From positions 4,144,501-4,208,500 of the forward strand of contig NZ_CP119409.1 in NCBI RefSeq assembly GCF_029223885.1: a stretch of DNA of 64,000 nucleotides. Direction: 5' to 3'. The notes below the pieces were generated by a model, which was given only the letters and a program-made list of their open reading frames with translations, was not told the origin of the DNA and did no database searches. How positions within the stretch are numbered: position 1 is the stretch's first letter; every line of letters begins with the position of its first letter. The translations under genes and the position numbers were made by a program. This DNA comes from Pararhizobium gei (GTDB lineage Bacteria > Pseudomonadota > Alphaproteobacteria > Rhizobiales > Rhizobiaceae). Shown piece by piece: positions 25,934-34,767 of this stretch.

Positions 25934-27094
25934 TTAATGGCCAGACCCGCTGCTGCGTGCAGCAATCTCTTTGAGCCAGGCAAAGCCGTCCAGCGGGCTC
26001 AGAAAAATTGTACCCGGCGGTGCAATCTCGCGAAACACCGGAATGTCAGAGGCGATGGATGGCACCCCCAAGGCCGCCGCTTCCAATATAGGGATGCCGA
26101 GCCCCTCGGCAAAGGAAGGAAACAAGAGCGCCTTGGCCTGGCGCAATATCGTTTGAATTTCGAAATCCGAAAGACCTGAGAACTCGAACACCGAGTTTCC
26201 GATCACCTCGCACCGGTCAAGCATATCTATCACATTTTCGTTTTCCCAGCCACGTTTCCCGATAATGCAAAGACGGGGCGGATCCTGCCGCTGGGCAAGT
26301 TCACGCCATATTTGCAGCAAAAGAAGATGGTTTTTTCGGGGTTCGATCGTTCCAAGCACAACGAAGAAAGGTCTTTGGTCCGCCAGAAATGCATCGACAC
26401 GCGGCGAAAGTGGCCTTTGCGGCGCGCTTTTGAACTCCAACGTCGGCACGACCACGTCGCTTTCCTTCAAGGTCCAGCCGTTTCGCGATGCGAATGAGGA
26501 AACCCGCCTGTCTGTGTCCCATGAATTGCTGACGGCGATGATCGGAACATCCGTCAGTTCTTTCAGAAAGCCAAGAAACTGCCGCTTGGTTTGCGGTCTT
26601 TGGTATTCGGGATATTCGATGGGTATGAGATCGTGAAAATAAATGAGGCGCTGCATTTTCTGCTGCGGATCGAGGCGTCGCATCCCTCCCTTAACCTTGC
26701 CCACACCCGAATGCGAAGCGACGACATAGGTCGTTTGCTCGGCGACGACATCTTCCCCCGCTGAAAGGAAGCGTCGTAGGAAAGGCTCAATATTCAGACG
26801 CGGCCCGACAAACAGCCGTCTGCTCGCCCCGCGTGCTTCGCCGTTCCAGGCATGCCGCAGGGCTTCAAGAACACTCTCTCCCAAAGTCCTCGGTAGAATG
26901 CAGACCCCATGCATGCCCGCATGGACGAAATGACAATTCGGGCCAAATCGCTGGGAAAGGTCCAGACCAATGGCCAGATCAATCCGGTCCACCCCTGTGC
27001 CAAACGGTTTTCCATAACTGCGGACCAGCCGTGAAATATCGAAAAGGACGCGAGGCGTTTCAATCGAAAGGGGCCGCATTGAAAGACGATACAT
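25934..27094 (-). CDS. Glycosyltransferase family 4
   Basis: A 386-residue GT-B enzyme. The C-terminal donor domain contains FFVVLGTIEPRKNH (about 255) and the EX7E motif in PSFAEGLGIPILEAAALG (about 325-342), which binds the nucleotide-sugar phosphate. The N-terminal acceptor domain has RLIYFHDLIPIEYPEY. It likely builds the polysaccharide repeat at the cytoplasmic membrane face. The frame opens at 27145 with a GTG lacking a ribosome site; the ATG at 27094 is chosen for its weak AGG site. Transcribed with the KpsT-like gene and divergently from the first pyruvyl transferase. Confidence 0.85.
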   Translation of the reverse strand: MYRLSMRPLSIETPRVLFDISRLVRSYGKPFGTGVDRIDLAIGLDLSQRFGPNCHFVHAGMHGVCILPRTLGESVLEALRHAWNGEARGASRRLFVGPRLNIEPFLRRFLSAGEDVVAEQTTYVVASHSGVGKVKGGMRRLDPQQKMQRLIYFHDLIPIEYPEYQRPQTKRQFLGFLKELTDVPIIAVSNSWDTDRRVSSFASRNGWTLKESDVVVPTLEFKSAPQRPLSPRVDAFLADQRPFFVVLGTIEPRKNHLLLLQIWRELAQRQDPPRLCIIGKRGWENENVIDMLDRCEVIGNSVFEFSGLSDFEIQTILRQAKALLFPSFAEGLGIPILEAAALGVPSIASDIPVFREIAPPGTIFLSPLDGFAWLKEIAARSSGSGH

Positions 27095-27293
27095 CGATGC
27101 CTGCAATTCCAGATGCTGTTCAAACGATGGGAAACGCCACAGCACACACTGAAGAGTTCAACATGCGCCTCCCACAAGCGCCACTTTCGCATATTAAACC
27201 GGTATGGTATACGCCGCCGCAACTGAAACGGCGGTTGCATCCTTCGGAGACAATGGAACCGGAGCCTGTATCGTCATCTAAGTATGGTGAAAT

Positions 27294-28367
27294 TTGTCGC
27301 AAGCACTTCTTGATATCGTCCGCTCGAAAGGAACGATTCCCCTTTCATGGGTGACCACCCGCAGCGATCAGAGTTATCTCAATCTTGGCGATGCCTTGTC
27401 GCCGGTCATCGTTTCGATGATGTCCGGTCTTCCGGTCGATCATACGGCGACCAAGACGAATGCGGTAAGGCTGGCAGCCGTCGGCACGATCGGCCATATG
27501 TTCGCCGGTGGCGATGTGTCTTTCTGGGGAACGGGAACATCTCCCAACCTCAACCCCAATCAATCGGACCAGCCGAAAATCGCCTATACCCGGCCCGGCA
27601 ATACACGATTTCACACCTATGCAACACGCGGCCCCTTCAGCCGGCGTATTCTGGCACCGGACGCGACCGGCGCTGCGGTTTATGGCGACCCCCTATGGCT
27701 TCTTCCCCGCTTCCACGAGGCACCGAAGGAGAAAACCCATGAGCTGGGTGTGATTTTGCATTTGTCGGAGCTGGCTGACCGCGAACATGCGGCGCATCCC
27801 AAGCCTGACTCGATGCGCCATGTCATCGATGCCGCCGACCGGCAGACGGTGAAACTGATCAATACGGTTACGCCCGTATCGATCGATGGCTTAAGAGACA
27901 GGCTAGACGAGATCCTGGCGTGCAAGCGTATCGTTTCGACCAGTCTTCATGGAATGGTGTTTGCGGAATCCTATGGCATTCCGTGCCTCTATTTTTCGCC
28001 GCGATCCAAAACACCGGGGCTGGGGCGCATTGATTTGACGCTCGAGGAAGGGCTCGATCTGCGATTTGTGGATCTCTACCGGGGCCTTGGGCAGGACCAT
28101 CTGGATGTGTGGTATCAGCCGCGCGGCGTCAAGACGGATTGGAATGCGCTGATCCAGACAATCGACCGCGTCTGGGAACAGAAATATCTTGACGAGGATG
28201 CGCTGATCGAATCTTTCCCGCTTCCTCTCTCCATGCTGGAAAAAGGCCAAACGGGCAGCGCATTCGATCACCCCCTGATTCGAAGCGCTCCGGTTGTCCG
28301 CGAGCCCAATCTCATCGAACGCGCCACGAACGGCTTTCTCTCGCGTTTTTTTAAGCGGACACGATAG
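27294..28367 (+). CDS. Polysaccharide pyruvyl transferase family protein (copy 1)
   Basis: A 357-residue protein of the PS_pyruv_trans family, which transfers a ketal pyruvate from phosphoenolpyruvate to a sugar of an exopolysaccharide. Diagnostic stretches are YLNLGDALSPVIVSMMSG (about 28) and RIVSTSLHGMVFAESYGIPC (about 205). The first available start is a TTG at 27294, immediately after an in-frame stop, with only a weak GGTGA site. The N-terminus aligns with residue ~20 of the paralogue at 36837, so about 20 leader residues are missing here. The next paralogue starts 2 bases after its stop. Confidence 0.82.
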   Translation: MSQALLDIVRSKGTIPLSWVTTRSDQSYLNLGDALSPVIVSMMSGLPVDHTATKTNAVRLAAVGTIGHMFAGGDVSFWGTGTSPNLNPNQSDQPKIAYTRPGNTRFHTYATRGPFSRRILAPDATGAAVYGDPLWLLPRFHEAPKEKTHELGVILHLSELADREHAAHPKPDSMRHVIDAADRQTVKLINTVTPVSIDGLRDRLDEILACKRIVSTSLHGMVFAESYGIPCLYFSPRSKTPGLGRIDLTLEEGLDLRFVDLYRGLGQDHLDVWYQPRGVKTDWNALIQTIDRVWEQKYLDEDALIESFPLPLSMLEKGQTGSAFDHPLIRSAPVVREPNLIERATNGFLSRFFKRTR

Positions 28368-28369
28368 AA

Positions 28370-29425
28370 ATGGTGGTCGCCATGGGCTTAGAAACAGCAA
28401 AGCGCTTGCTGGGCCGTAAAACCTTGCCGGCTGCCGGCGTTCTGTCCAGGGATAGAACCAGCCGCCAAAAACGAATTCGCTTGTCCTGGGTTTGGACCAC
28501 GCAGCAACATCCGGATGCCAACCTCGGCGATGCGTTGAGCGCCGTCATGGTGTCGGCCATATCCGGACTGAAAATCGATCCCTCGGCTTTCAATCAGAAA
28601 AGCGAGCGGATGACCGCGGTAGGCACCATCGGCCATGCGCAGCGTGGAGGAAAAGTCCATGTCTGGGGCACCGGCTTCGATTTGAACCGCGACCCCACCG
28701 GCGCCGTGGGTGAATACCGGGTGCCAGAGGATACGACCCTGGTCGTTCACGCTGTGCGCGGCAAGCAGACGGCGGCGGGGTTGCGCAAACTCGGGGTCGA
28801 TGTTCCTGATATTTTCGGCGATCCCGTCTGGTTCCTGCCGCGCATCTTTCCCTTTGCCAGCCTGGAGAAGAAATACGAACTCGGAGTCATCGTTCATATT
28901 TCGGAACTGGATGAGGCGACGGCTCAAGCCACCGTGCGCAAGAATCTTCTGCGCTACAATATTCCCTTGGAACTTTCCAAGGAAATCAAGATCATCAACA
29001 CCTACACCGGTGCAAACCTCGCCGGAATGCACGACAAGATCGAGGAAATTGTTTCCTGTCGCCGCATTCTGTCGACCAGTCTTCACGGTTTGGTCATTGC
29101 TGAGACCTACAATATTCCCTGTGCCTGGTTTTCCACCAATCAGGGCGAGTCCGGGTTTTTGCCCATCGACGGATCACGGCCGATCGATCATCGCATGATC
29201 GATTTCTATGGCGGCGTCGATAGGGACGCGGTCTTGAGTTATCTGCATCCGCACCACAAGGAAACGGCCTGGGAAAAAGCGATCGCGTTTATCGATACGC
29301 ATTGGCAACCATTAACCTATACGGGAGAGGCTCTTTTCAACGCATTTCCATTGAAACACGCCGTTCGATTCCAGGATAATGTCTGGAATTGCTCACCAGA
29401 GGTGTTGCAGGGAAACCGTTATTGA
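28370..29425 (+). CDS. Polysaccharide pyruvyl transferase family protein (copy 2)
   Basis: A 351-residue paralogue of its upstream neighbour. Shared marks are NLGDALSAVMVSAISG (about 45), VGTIGHAQRGGKVHVWGTG, the GDPVWFLPR segment and ILSTSLHGLVIAETYNIPC (about 228). Sequence between these blocks differs enough to suggest a different acceptor sugar. Two starts are possible (28370 and an ATG four codons later); the first lies 2 bases after the preceding stop, so coupling is likely. Confidence 0.85.
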   Translation: MVVAMGLETAKRLLGRKTLPAAGVLSRDRTSRQKRIRLSWVWTTQQHPDANLGDALSAVMVSAISGLKIDPSAFNQKSERMTAVGTIGHAQRGGKVHVWGTGFDLNRDPTGAVGEYRVPEDTTLVVHAVRGKQTAAGLRKLGVDVPDIFGDPVWFLPRIFPFASLEKKYELGVIVHISELDEATAQATVRKNLLRYNIPLELSKEIKIINTYTGANLAGMHDKIEEIVSCRRILSTSLHGLVIAETYNIPCAWFSTNQGESGFLPIDGSRPIDHRMIDFYGGVDRDAVLSYLHPHHKETAWEKAIAFIDTHWQPLTYTGEALFNAFPLKHAVRFQDNVWNCSPEVLQGNRY

Positions 29426-29585
29426 TGGCCTTTGATGCGCTTGGTGTGTCGCTTTTAACTAAAAATTGCTGTTTTTGTCGACGTGGCTTTGATGTGATTG
29501 TCTAGGCAGGTGCTTTGCGATATCCAGTGCGCACCTGAGATCGAGTGAAATGGCTTGGATACAAGCCGACAAGTACAGGGTTACC

Positions 29586-30746
29586 ATGGGGCATTTGGAC
29601 AAATTCACCAAGATTTCATTGACCGCGGTCTGTGTTGCCCTGTCATCGTGCACGATGCCAAGTTCCGGGCCGAGCGCCAACACGATCCGGGCGGAAGCTA
29701 AAGAGAAATACGCACCTTACACGTTGATCAATGTCAACTCCGGCGTCGCTTCCATTCTGGATCAGGCTCTGGACCAGCAACTTTCGGTATCGCTTGGAAA
29801 CAGTAAAAAGCGAAGTTCGTCGCTGATCGGCGTGGGCGATACGGTAGCGATTTCCATTTGGGAAGCCTCCCCTGATGGCTTGTTCTCCAGCGGCGCCGGC
29901 CGTGGTGGCGGAACGCAGATCCCCGAACAGCCGGTTTCGGAAGCCGGCACTATCTCGGTTCCCTATGCGGGTGTCATCAAGGCCGCGAACCGGACCCCCG
30001 ACGACGTTAAACAGTTGATCGAGCAAGCTCTCGTCCGCATGGCCGTCCAGCCGCAGGTTCTTGTCAGCGTCATCAAGAACGTGTCCAACACGGTCACGGT
30101 GACTGGCGAAGTGGCAAATAGCGGACGAATTCCCCTCTCGCCGCGTGGCGAGAAATTGCTTGACGTTATCGCAACTGCAGGCGGTCCGCGCATTGAATCC
30201 CACCAGCTCTCCGTGCAGATCACGCGAGGCAGGCGGACAGAAACCATTCCTATGGAACGCCTGATTTCGGATCCGAGCGAAAATATCTACGTTCAGTCAG
30301 ATGATGTCGTGGCGTTGATCCGGCAACCCCGCAGCTTCACAGTGTTTGGCGCAACCACCGCCAATGCATCGGTGCAGTTCGATGAATCGAAGCTCTATCT
30401 CAACCAGGCACTTGCGAAGGTCGGTGGCTTGAATGACGATCGGGCAAATGCAAAGGGCATATTCATCTACCGGTCGGAATCGACGAGTTTGCTTCGCCGA
30501 CTGATGCCGCAAAAGGATTTTTCGGCCTACGGCTCGACGACGAACGTGATCTATCAAATCGACTTGACCGATCCGAGCGGGTTCTTCCTGCTCAAGGAGT
30601 TCACCATGCGGAACCGGGATTTGATCTATATCGCCAATTCCTCGCTTGCCGAAGTGCGTAAGTTCGCAACGCTCGTCAGTTCGACGGCCGCGCCGATCGC
30701 ACAGGCGGCTTCTGTGACCAATGCACTTTCGGACCTGGGCAAGTAG
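29586..30746 (+). CDS. Polysaccharide export lipoprotein (KpsD/Wza-like)
   Basis: A 386-residue exported protein of the Poly_export/SLBB group. The signal sequence ends in a lipobox, VALSSC, so the mature protein should be lipid-anchored in the outer membrane. The poly-export core begins at IGVGDTVAISIWEASPDG, followed by SLBB-type repeats (VTVTGEVANSGRIPLSPRGE; FTVFGATTANASVQF). Such proteins form the outer-membrane channel for capsule or exopolysaccharide. The frame opens earlier, but the ATG at 29586 with an AGGG site gives the correct signal peptide. A strong hairpin follows the gene before the KpsE-like gene. Confidence 0.88.
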   Translation: MGHLDKFTKISLTAVCVALSSCTMPSSGPSANTIRAEAKEKYAPYTLINVNSGVASILDQALDQQLSVSLGNSKKRSSSLIGVGDTVAISIWEASPDGLFSSGAGRGGGTQIPEQPVSEAGTISVPYAGVIKAANRTPDDVKQLIEQALVRMAVQPQVLVSVIKNVSNTVTVTGEVANSGRIPLSPRGEKLLDVIATAGGPRIESHQLSVQITRGRRTETIPMERLISDPSENIYVQSDDVVALIRQPRSFTVFGATTANASVQFDESKLYLNQALAKVGGLNDDRANAKGIFIYRSESTSLLRRLMPQKDFSAYGSTTNVIYQIDLTDPSGFFLLKEFTMRNRDLIYIANSSLAEVRKFATLVSSTAAPIAQAASVTNALSDLGK

Positions 30747-30788
30747 CCACAAAAGGCTTCGCCTCAAAGCCGCCCAGTTGTTGCAGTT

Positions 30789-30819
30789 AAAGCTCCATCG
30801 GTAACGCCGATGGAGCTTT
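30789..30819 (+). terminator. Strong hairpin after the export-lipoprotein gene
   Basis: A perfect 13-bp stem (AAAGCTCCATCGG / CCGATGGAGCTTT) with a 5-base loop lies in the 157-base gap between the KpsD-like and KpsE-like genes. It is followed by GCGTTTG rather than a long T-run, so termination may be partial. It separates the export genes into two expression units. Confidence 0.7.
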
Positions 30820-30903
30820 GCGTTTGATGCACTTTTTCAAGTTGCATATTCGTGTTATGAAACATGCTCGTTGTGGCAAAGCGCCCAATTCAGGAGATGA
30901 AAT

Positions 30904-32193
30904 TTGAAGGACGTGTCCGGGTCGGCGAAGCTAGACAAAACAAAAACGCGACCGGAGGATACCGGCGCACTGGTTTTGCGGCTCGATGATGTAAGACCTG
31001 CGCGGCAGAAGACCAGCGCGGTTCCTGCCACCAAGGAATTCCCCCGGAAAACGACGGTTACGTACAAATCCGCGCGCATGACGGGCATGGTCGCCAAGGC
31101 GAAGGGTGGCATATCCGGCACGTGGATTTCATTTTTCCTGATGGTAATCGTGCCAACTGTTATCGGCGCGCTCTATTTTGCCTTTGTCGCGTCTCCTCAG
31201 TATATGTCGGAGTTCCGTTTTTCCGTGCGCCCGACGGATGGTGCCGCAATGTCTTCGTCCGTCGCCGCAGATGCGGCGCTTGCCATGTCGAACAGTTTTA
31301 TCGTGTCCGACTACGCGTTGAGCCGGGACGCCGTGGAATCGCTTGAAAAGACCATCGGCCTGCGTGACATTTATGCGGGAGAGACAATCGATCATTTTTC
31401 ACGGTTGCCGCAAGACGCCTCACTCGAATCGCTCGTGGATTACTGGCGCGATCATGTATCGACGAGCTATGACCTCATGACCGGCATCAATGTGATCGAA
31501 GTTACGGCCTTTACGCCGGCAGACGCTCACAAGATTTCCGTCGCCTTGCAGGCGCTGTGCGAACAACTGGTCAATGATATCTCCGAAAAGGCACGCCAGA
31601 CACAGATGGCTTTTGCCAAGGGCGAACTCGATCGCTCGGAGCAGAGGCTCAAGGATGTTCGTCAGCGTGAAACGGAACTGCGCTCCGGAGAGAAAAGCAT
31701 CGATGTCAGGAAGGAGGCCGAAGGCAAGCTTCTTTTGAACAACAGGCTTCGCGGCGATCTGGCGAACTTGGAGGCTCAGTATTCCGCACTCTCAAGCTAT
31801 ATGGACGCGACTTCGCCGCGCTTGACTGTCCTGAAGAACCAGATTGCGGCCGCACGCGAGCAGATCGAGAACCTGCAGACGCAGGTGTCCACGGTTGCTG
31901 GCTCGACGCCGGGTATGCTTGATGATGCCCAGCGCATAACCAAATACGATCAGTTGCAGACCGATGTCGAGATCGCCACGAAGCTCTACAGCTCGTCTTT
32001 GACGAATTATGAAAATGCCCGTATGCGTGCCAACAACAGCCAAACCTATCTGGCAACCTATGTTCAACCGAGCATCGCACAGGTCGCATCATATCCCCGC
32101 GTGTTTGTGGATACGCTGCTGTTGCTCTTGTCGGCCATTGGTATCTGGGTTGTATCGACGCTGATCTATTACAGCATCCGCGATCATGCTTGA
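30904..32193 (+). CDS. Capsule export inner-membrane protein (KpsE/RkpR-like)
   Basis: A 429-residue polysaccharide co-polymerase. A cytoplasmic N-terminal tail of about 73 residues precedes a membrane span (WISFFLMVIVPTVIGALYF), then SPQYMSEFRFSVRP, a long periplasmic coiled coil (about 230-330) and a second span near the end (VDTLLLLLSAIGIWVVSTLI). This is the KpsE/BexC/RkpR layout that bridges the inner-membrane ABC exporter to the outer-membrane channel. The TTG start is well supported: AGGAG lies 7 bases upstream and no in-frame ATG fits. The KpsM-like permease follows after 33 bases. Confidence 0.9.
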   Translation: MKDVSGSAKLDKTKTRPEDTGALVLRLDDVRPARQKTSAVPATKEFPRKTTVTYKSARMTGMVAKAKGGISGTWISFFLMVIVPTVIGALYFAFVASPQYMSEFRFSVRPTDGAAMSSSVAADAALAMSNSFIVSDYALSRDAVESLEKTIGLRDIYAGETIDHFSRLPQDASLESLVDYWRDHVSTSYDLMTGINVIEVTAFTPADAHKISVALQALCEQLVNDISEKARQTQMAFAKGELDRSEQRLKDVRQRETELRSGEKSIDVRKEAEGKLLLNNRLRGDLANLEAQYSALSSYMDATSPRLTVLKNQIAAAREQIENLQTQVSTVAGSTPGMLDDAQRITKYDQLQTDVEIATKLYSSSLTNYENARMRANNSQTYLATYVQPSIAQVASYPRVFVDTLLLLLSAIGIWVVSTLIYYSIRDHA

Positions 32194-32226
32194 TCGGGAC
32201 ATCGGACCGGGTTTGGGACAGTTTTA

Positions 32227-33018
32227 ATGAATGCGATCGCCATCGGCCTTTCCCGTCAGGTAAGAATCGTCAGTGCGCTGACGATTCGTGAAGTTCGGTT
32301 GCGCAACAGCAAGCACGCCTTCACGCAGTTGTTCGATCTGCTGGAGGCGGTCGTTTTCATTGTCGTGCATTACGCTATTTTCAAATTTCTTGGGCGGCAT
32401 ATCCCCATCGGAGATAGTCTGCTTCTTTTTATCAGCACGGGCATTCTCCCCGTGCTGTTTTTCCGCACCATAAGCATTCGAGCAGCATCGGCCATAGAGG
32501 CGTCCAAAGCCGTGACGGCTATCCCGTATATTGAGGCAATCGACTACGCTATTGCACGAAGCTTTGTCGAATTCCTTTCATTCGTTATTGCTTTTGCGGG
32601 CTTTTTTGCGCTGATCGGTGTTCTCGACCTTTCGCGTCTCGCGGTTCCATACAACCCGATTGCGATCGTTCAGTTTTTGATTCTGATTTCACTCTTCGGC
32701 TTCGGCATCGGCCTGATCAATTCATTCCTGGCGTTTCTTTTTCCCCTATGGACATTCATCTGGGGAATGATCTCCCGTGTTCAGATTTTCTTCAGCGCAG
32801 TCTTCTACATTCCGGAATATATGCCGCCGCAGATGAAAGAGATTTTGGTTTACAACCCTATAATGCATTTCGTCGCGCTGTTTCGTACCGCTTTTTACTC
32901 CAATTATCCGACACACATGCTTTCAATGAACTACATGATCGGCTGGACTTTTGGTGTTATGCTCGTCGGTCTGGCACTCGAAAGAGCGCTGCGAAACCAC
33001 AGGGCCAACGGACACTGA
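32227..33018 (+). CDS. Capsule polysaccharide ABC exporter permease (KpsM/RkpT-like)
   Basis: A 263-residue ABC2-type permease with about six membrane spans, the size and pattern of KpsM. Family-like segments are LTIREVRLRNSKHAFTQLFD near the N-terminus and FFSAVFYIPEYMPPQMKEIL (about 195), followed by YNPIMHFVALFRTAFY. It should form the inner-membrane pore for lipid-linked polysaccharide. The only KpsT-like ATPase in the window lies 6.3 kb away on the other strand and has eroded motifs, so either that protein or one encoded elsewhere drives it. Confidence 0.9.
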   Translation: MNAIAIGLSRQVRIVSALTIREVRLRNSKHAFTQLFDLLEAVVFIVVHYAIFKFLGRHIPIGDSLLLFISTGILPVLFFRTISIRAASAIEASKAVTAIPYIEAIDYAIARSFVEFLSFVIAFAGFFALIGVLDLSRLAVPYNPIAIVQFLILISLFGFGIGLINSFLAFLFPLWTFIWGMISRVQIFFSAVFYIPEYMPPQMKEILVYNPIMHFVALFRTAFYSNYPTHMLSMNYMIGWTFGVMLVGLALERALRNHRANGH

Positions 33019-33136
33019 GGGCAAGCGCAACATCGTGTAGCCCTTCGGCTGGTGGGTGCCGGTAAGACTACCGGGTTCGGTCATTGTTCGGCCAAACGCT
33101 CGAGACGCGATTGCCTGAGGCTGCAGAGGAATATTC

Positions 33137-34564
33137 ATGTCTTCGAAAATCGTGCCGGTCATAATGGCTGGCGGCAGGGGAACGCGGCTTTGGCCGCTGT
33201 CCCGATCAGCATCTCCCAAGCAATTTCTTCAGTTTCTCGGCGATCACTCCCTGTTTCAAAGAACCTTGCAGCGCATTTCAAACTCCGAGCTATATGCGCC
33301 GCCGATCATCGTCACCAATTCCGAGTTCCGCTTTATCGTTGCCGAACAGGCTATGACGGTGGGGGTTCCCCTTTCAGCTATCCTGCTTGAGCCGGTGGCA
33401 CGCAACACAGCCCCGGCACTTGCGGCGGCGGCCTTTATCGTCCAGCGCGACCATGGCAGCGGCGCCATCATGCAGGTTATGGCCTCCGATCACGAGATCG
33501 ATGCCTCGGCGCACTATTTCGATTGTATTGCGGTCGCGCGCGCGACAGCAGAATCCGGCAGGCTCGTGACCTTCGGCATCGCCCCCACCGAGGCGGCCAC
33601 GGGCTACGGATATATCGAAATTGGCGTCGACCTCGATACCGGCGCCAAGACGGTGGCCCGGTTTGTCGAAAAACCGGATCAGGCCCGCGCCGCGCAATTG
33701 CTCGAGAGCGGACGGTATCTCTGGAATTCCGGAATGTTCATGCTGCCGGTTGGACTATTTTTAAGTGAGCTTGCCACCTTCGTTCCGGCAGTCCATGCAG
33801 CCGTGCAGAAGGCCGTCGAAAACGCAGCTGCCGATCTCGACTTTGTCCGTCTCGATAGCGCTTCCTTTAGCGAAGCACCGGACATTTCGGTCGACTATGC
33901 CGTGTTTGAAAAAACTGGCCATGCGGCTGTCGTGCCCTCATCTTTCTGTTGGTCCGACCTCGGCAGCTGGGATTCCGTCTGGGCCATTGGTGACAAGGAT
34001 GCTTTCGGCAACGTCATCGGCCCGCAGGCCACGGTTTCCAACACCAGAAATTCGCTCATTTTATCCCGGGACATCCATCTTGCCGTCCACGGCCTGGACG
34101 ATATGGCCGTAATCGCCAGCGAGGATGCCGTCTATGTCGGTCGCTTGGCCGACAGCCAGGATGTCGGGCAGATCGTCAAGCAACTGGCGAAAACGCCAGA
34201 GACCCGCAAGCTTGCCGAAGTTCATCCCACATCCTACAAGCCATGGGGAGCGGTTGCCTCGGTGCTGAGCGGTGAACGTTTCGAGGTCAAAAGGCTGCAT
34301 GTCGCTCCGGGACGGAAAATATCCCTCCAGAAGCATCATCATCGTTCGGAGCACTGGATTGTCGTGCAGGGCACGGCCGAAATCACCATTGGAAACGAGA
34401 TCCGCCTGTTGCACGAAAATGAGTCGATCTACATTCCTCAGGGCGAAGTTCACAGATTGAGCAACCCCGGGAAATTGCCCCTGGAACTGATCGAGGTGCA
34501 AACCGGCTCCTATCTCAAGGATGATGATATCGTTCGTTTGGACGATGAGTTCGGCCGGGCGTGA
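33137..34564 (+). CDS. manC: Mannose-1-phosphate guanylyltransferase / mannose-6-phosphate isomerase
   Basis: A 475-residue bifunctional enzyme. The N-terminal nucleotidyltransferase (1-340) has the signature GGRGTRLWPLSRSASPKQFL and FVEKPD. The C-terminal cupin (about 355-470) has KPWGAV, KISLQKHHHRSEHWIVVQGT and IYIPQGEVHRLSNPG, matching type II phosphomannose isomerase. It supplies GDP-mannose for the surface polysaccharide. A good AGAGGA ribosome site lies 6 bases before the ATG. It is 118 bases downstream of the KpsM-like gene. Confidence 0.96.
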   Translation: MSSKIVPVIMAGGRGTRLWPLSRSASPKQFLQFLGDHSLFQRTLQRISNSELYAPPIIVTNSEFRFIVAEQAMTVGVPLSAILLEPVARNTAPALAAAAFIVQRDHGSGAIMQVMASDHEIDASAHYFDCIAVARATAESGRLVTFGIAPTEAATGYGYIEIGVDLDTGAKTVARFVEKPDQARAAQLLESGRYLWNSGMFMLPVGLFLSELATFVPAVHAAVQKAVENAAADLDFVRLDSASFSEAPDISVDYAVFEKTGHAAVVPSSFCWSDLGSWDSVWAIGDKDAFGNVIGPQATVSNTRNSLILSRDIHLAVHGLDDMAVIASEDAVYVGRLADSQDVGQIVKQLAKTPETRKLAEVHPTSYKPWGAVASVLSGERFEVKRLHVAPGRKISLQKHHHRSEHWIVVQGTAEITIGNEIRLLHENESIYIPQGEVHRLSNPGKLPLELIEVQTGSYLKDDDIVRLDDEFGRA

Positions 34565-34767
34565 CATCCGTGCCAGCCCGTTGATGAGCCCCCGCCTGCC
34601 CGGCAACAGATGAGGTTGCTTCCAAAATGGTGATCGCCTAGATAGCAATTAATCGCTCTCGTCATCGGCTGCGCTGATCCTCTCTGAAGCAGTCGGCCGG
34701 TGACATCGGTTAAGCCTGCGGCCAATCCGGATCTGGTTCGGCCGACAACAAATTAGGATTAGTTTTC

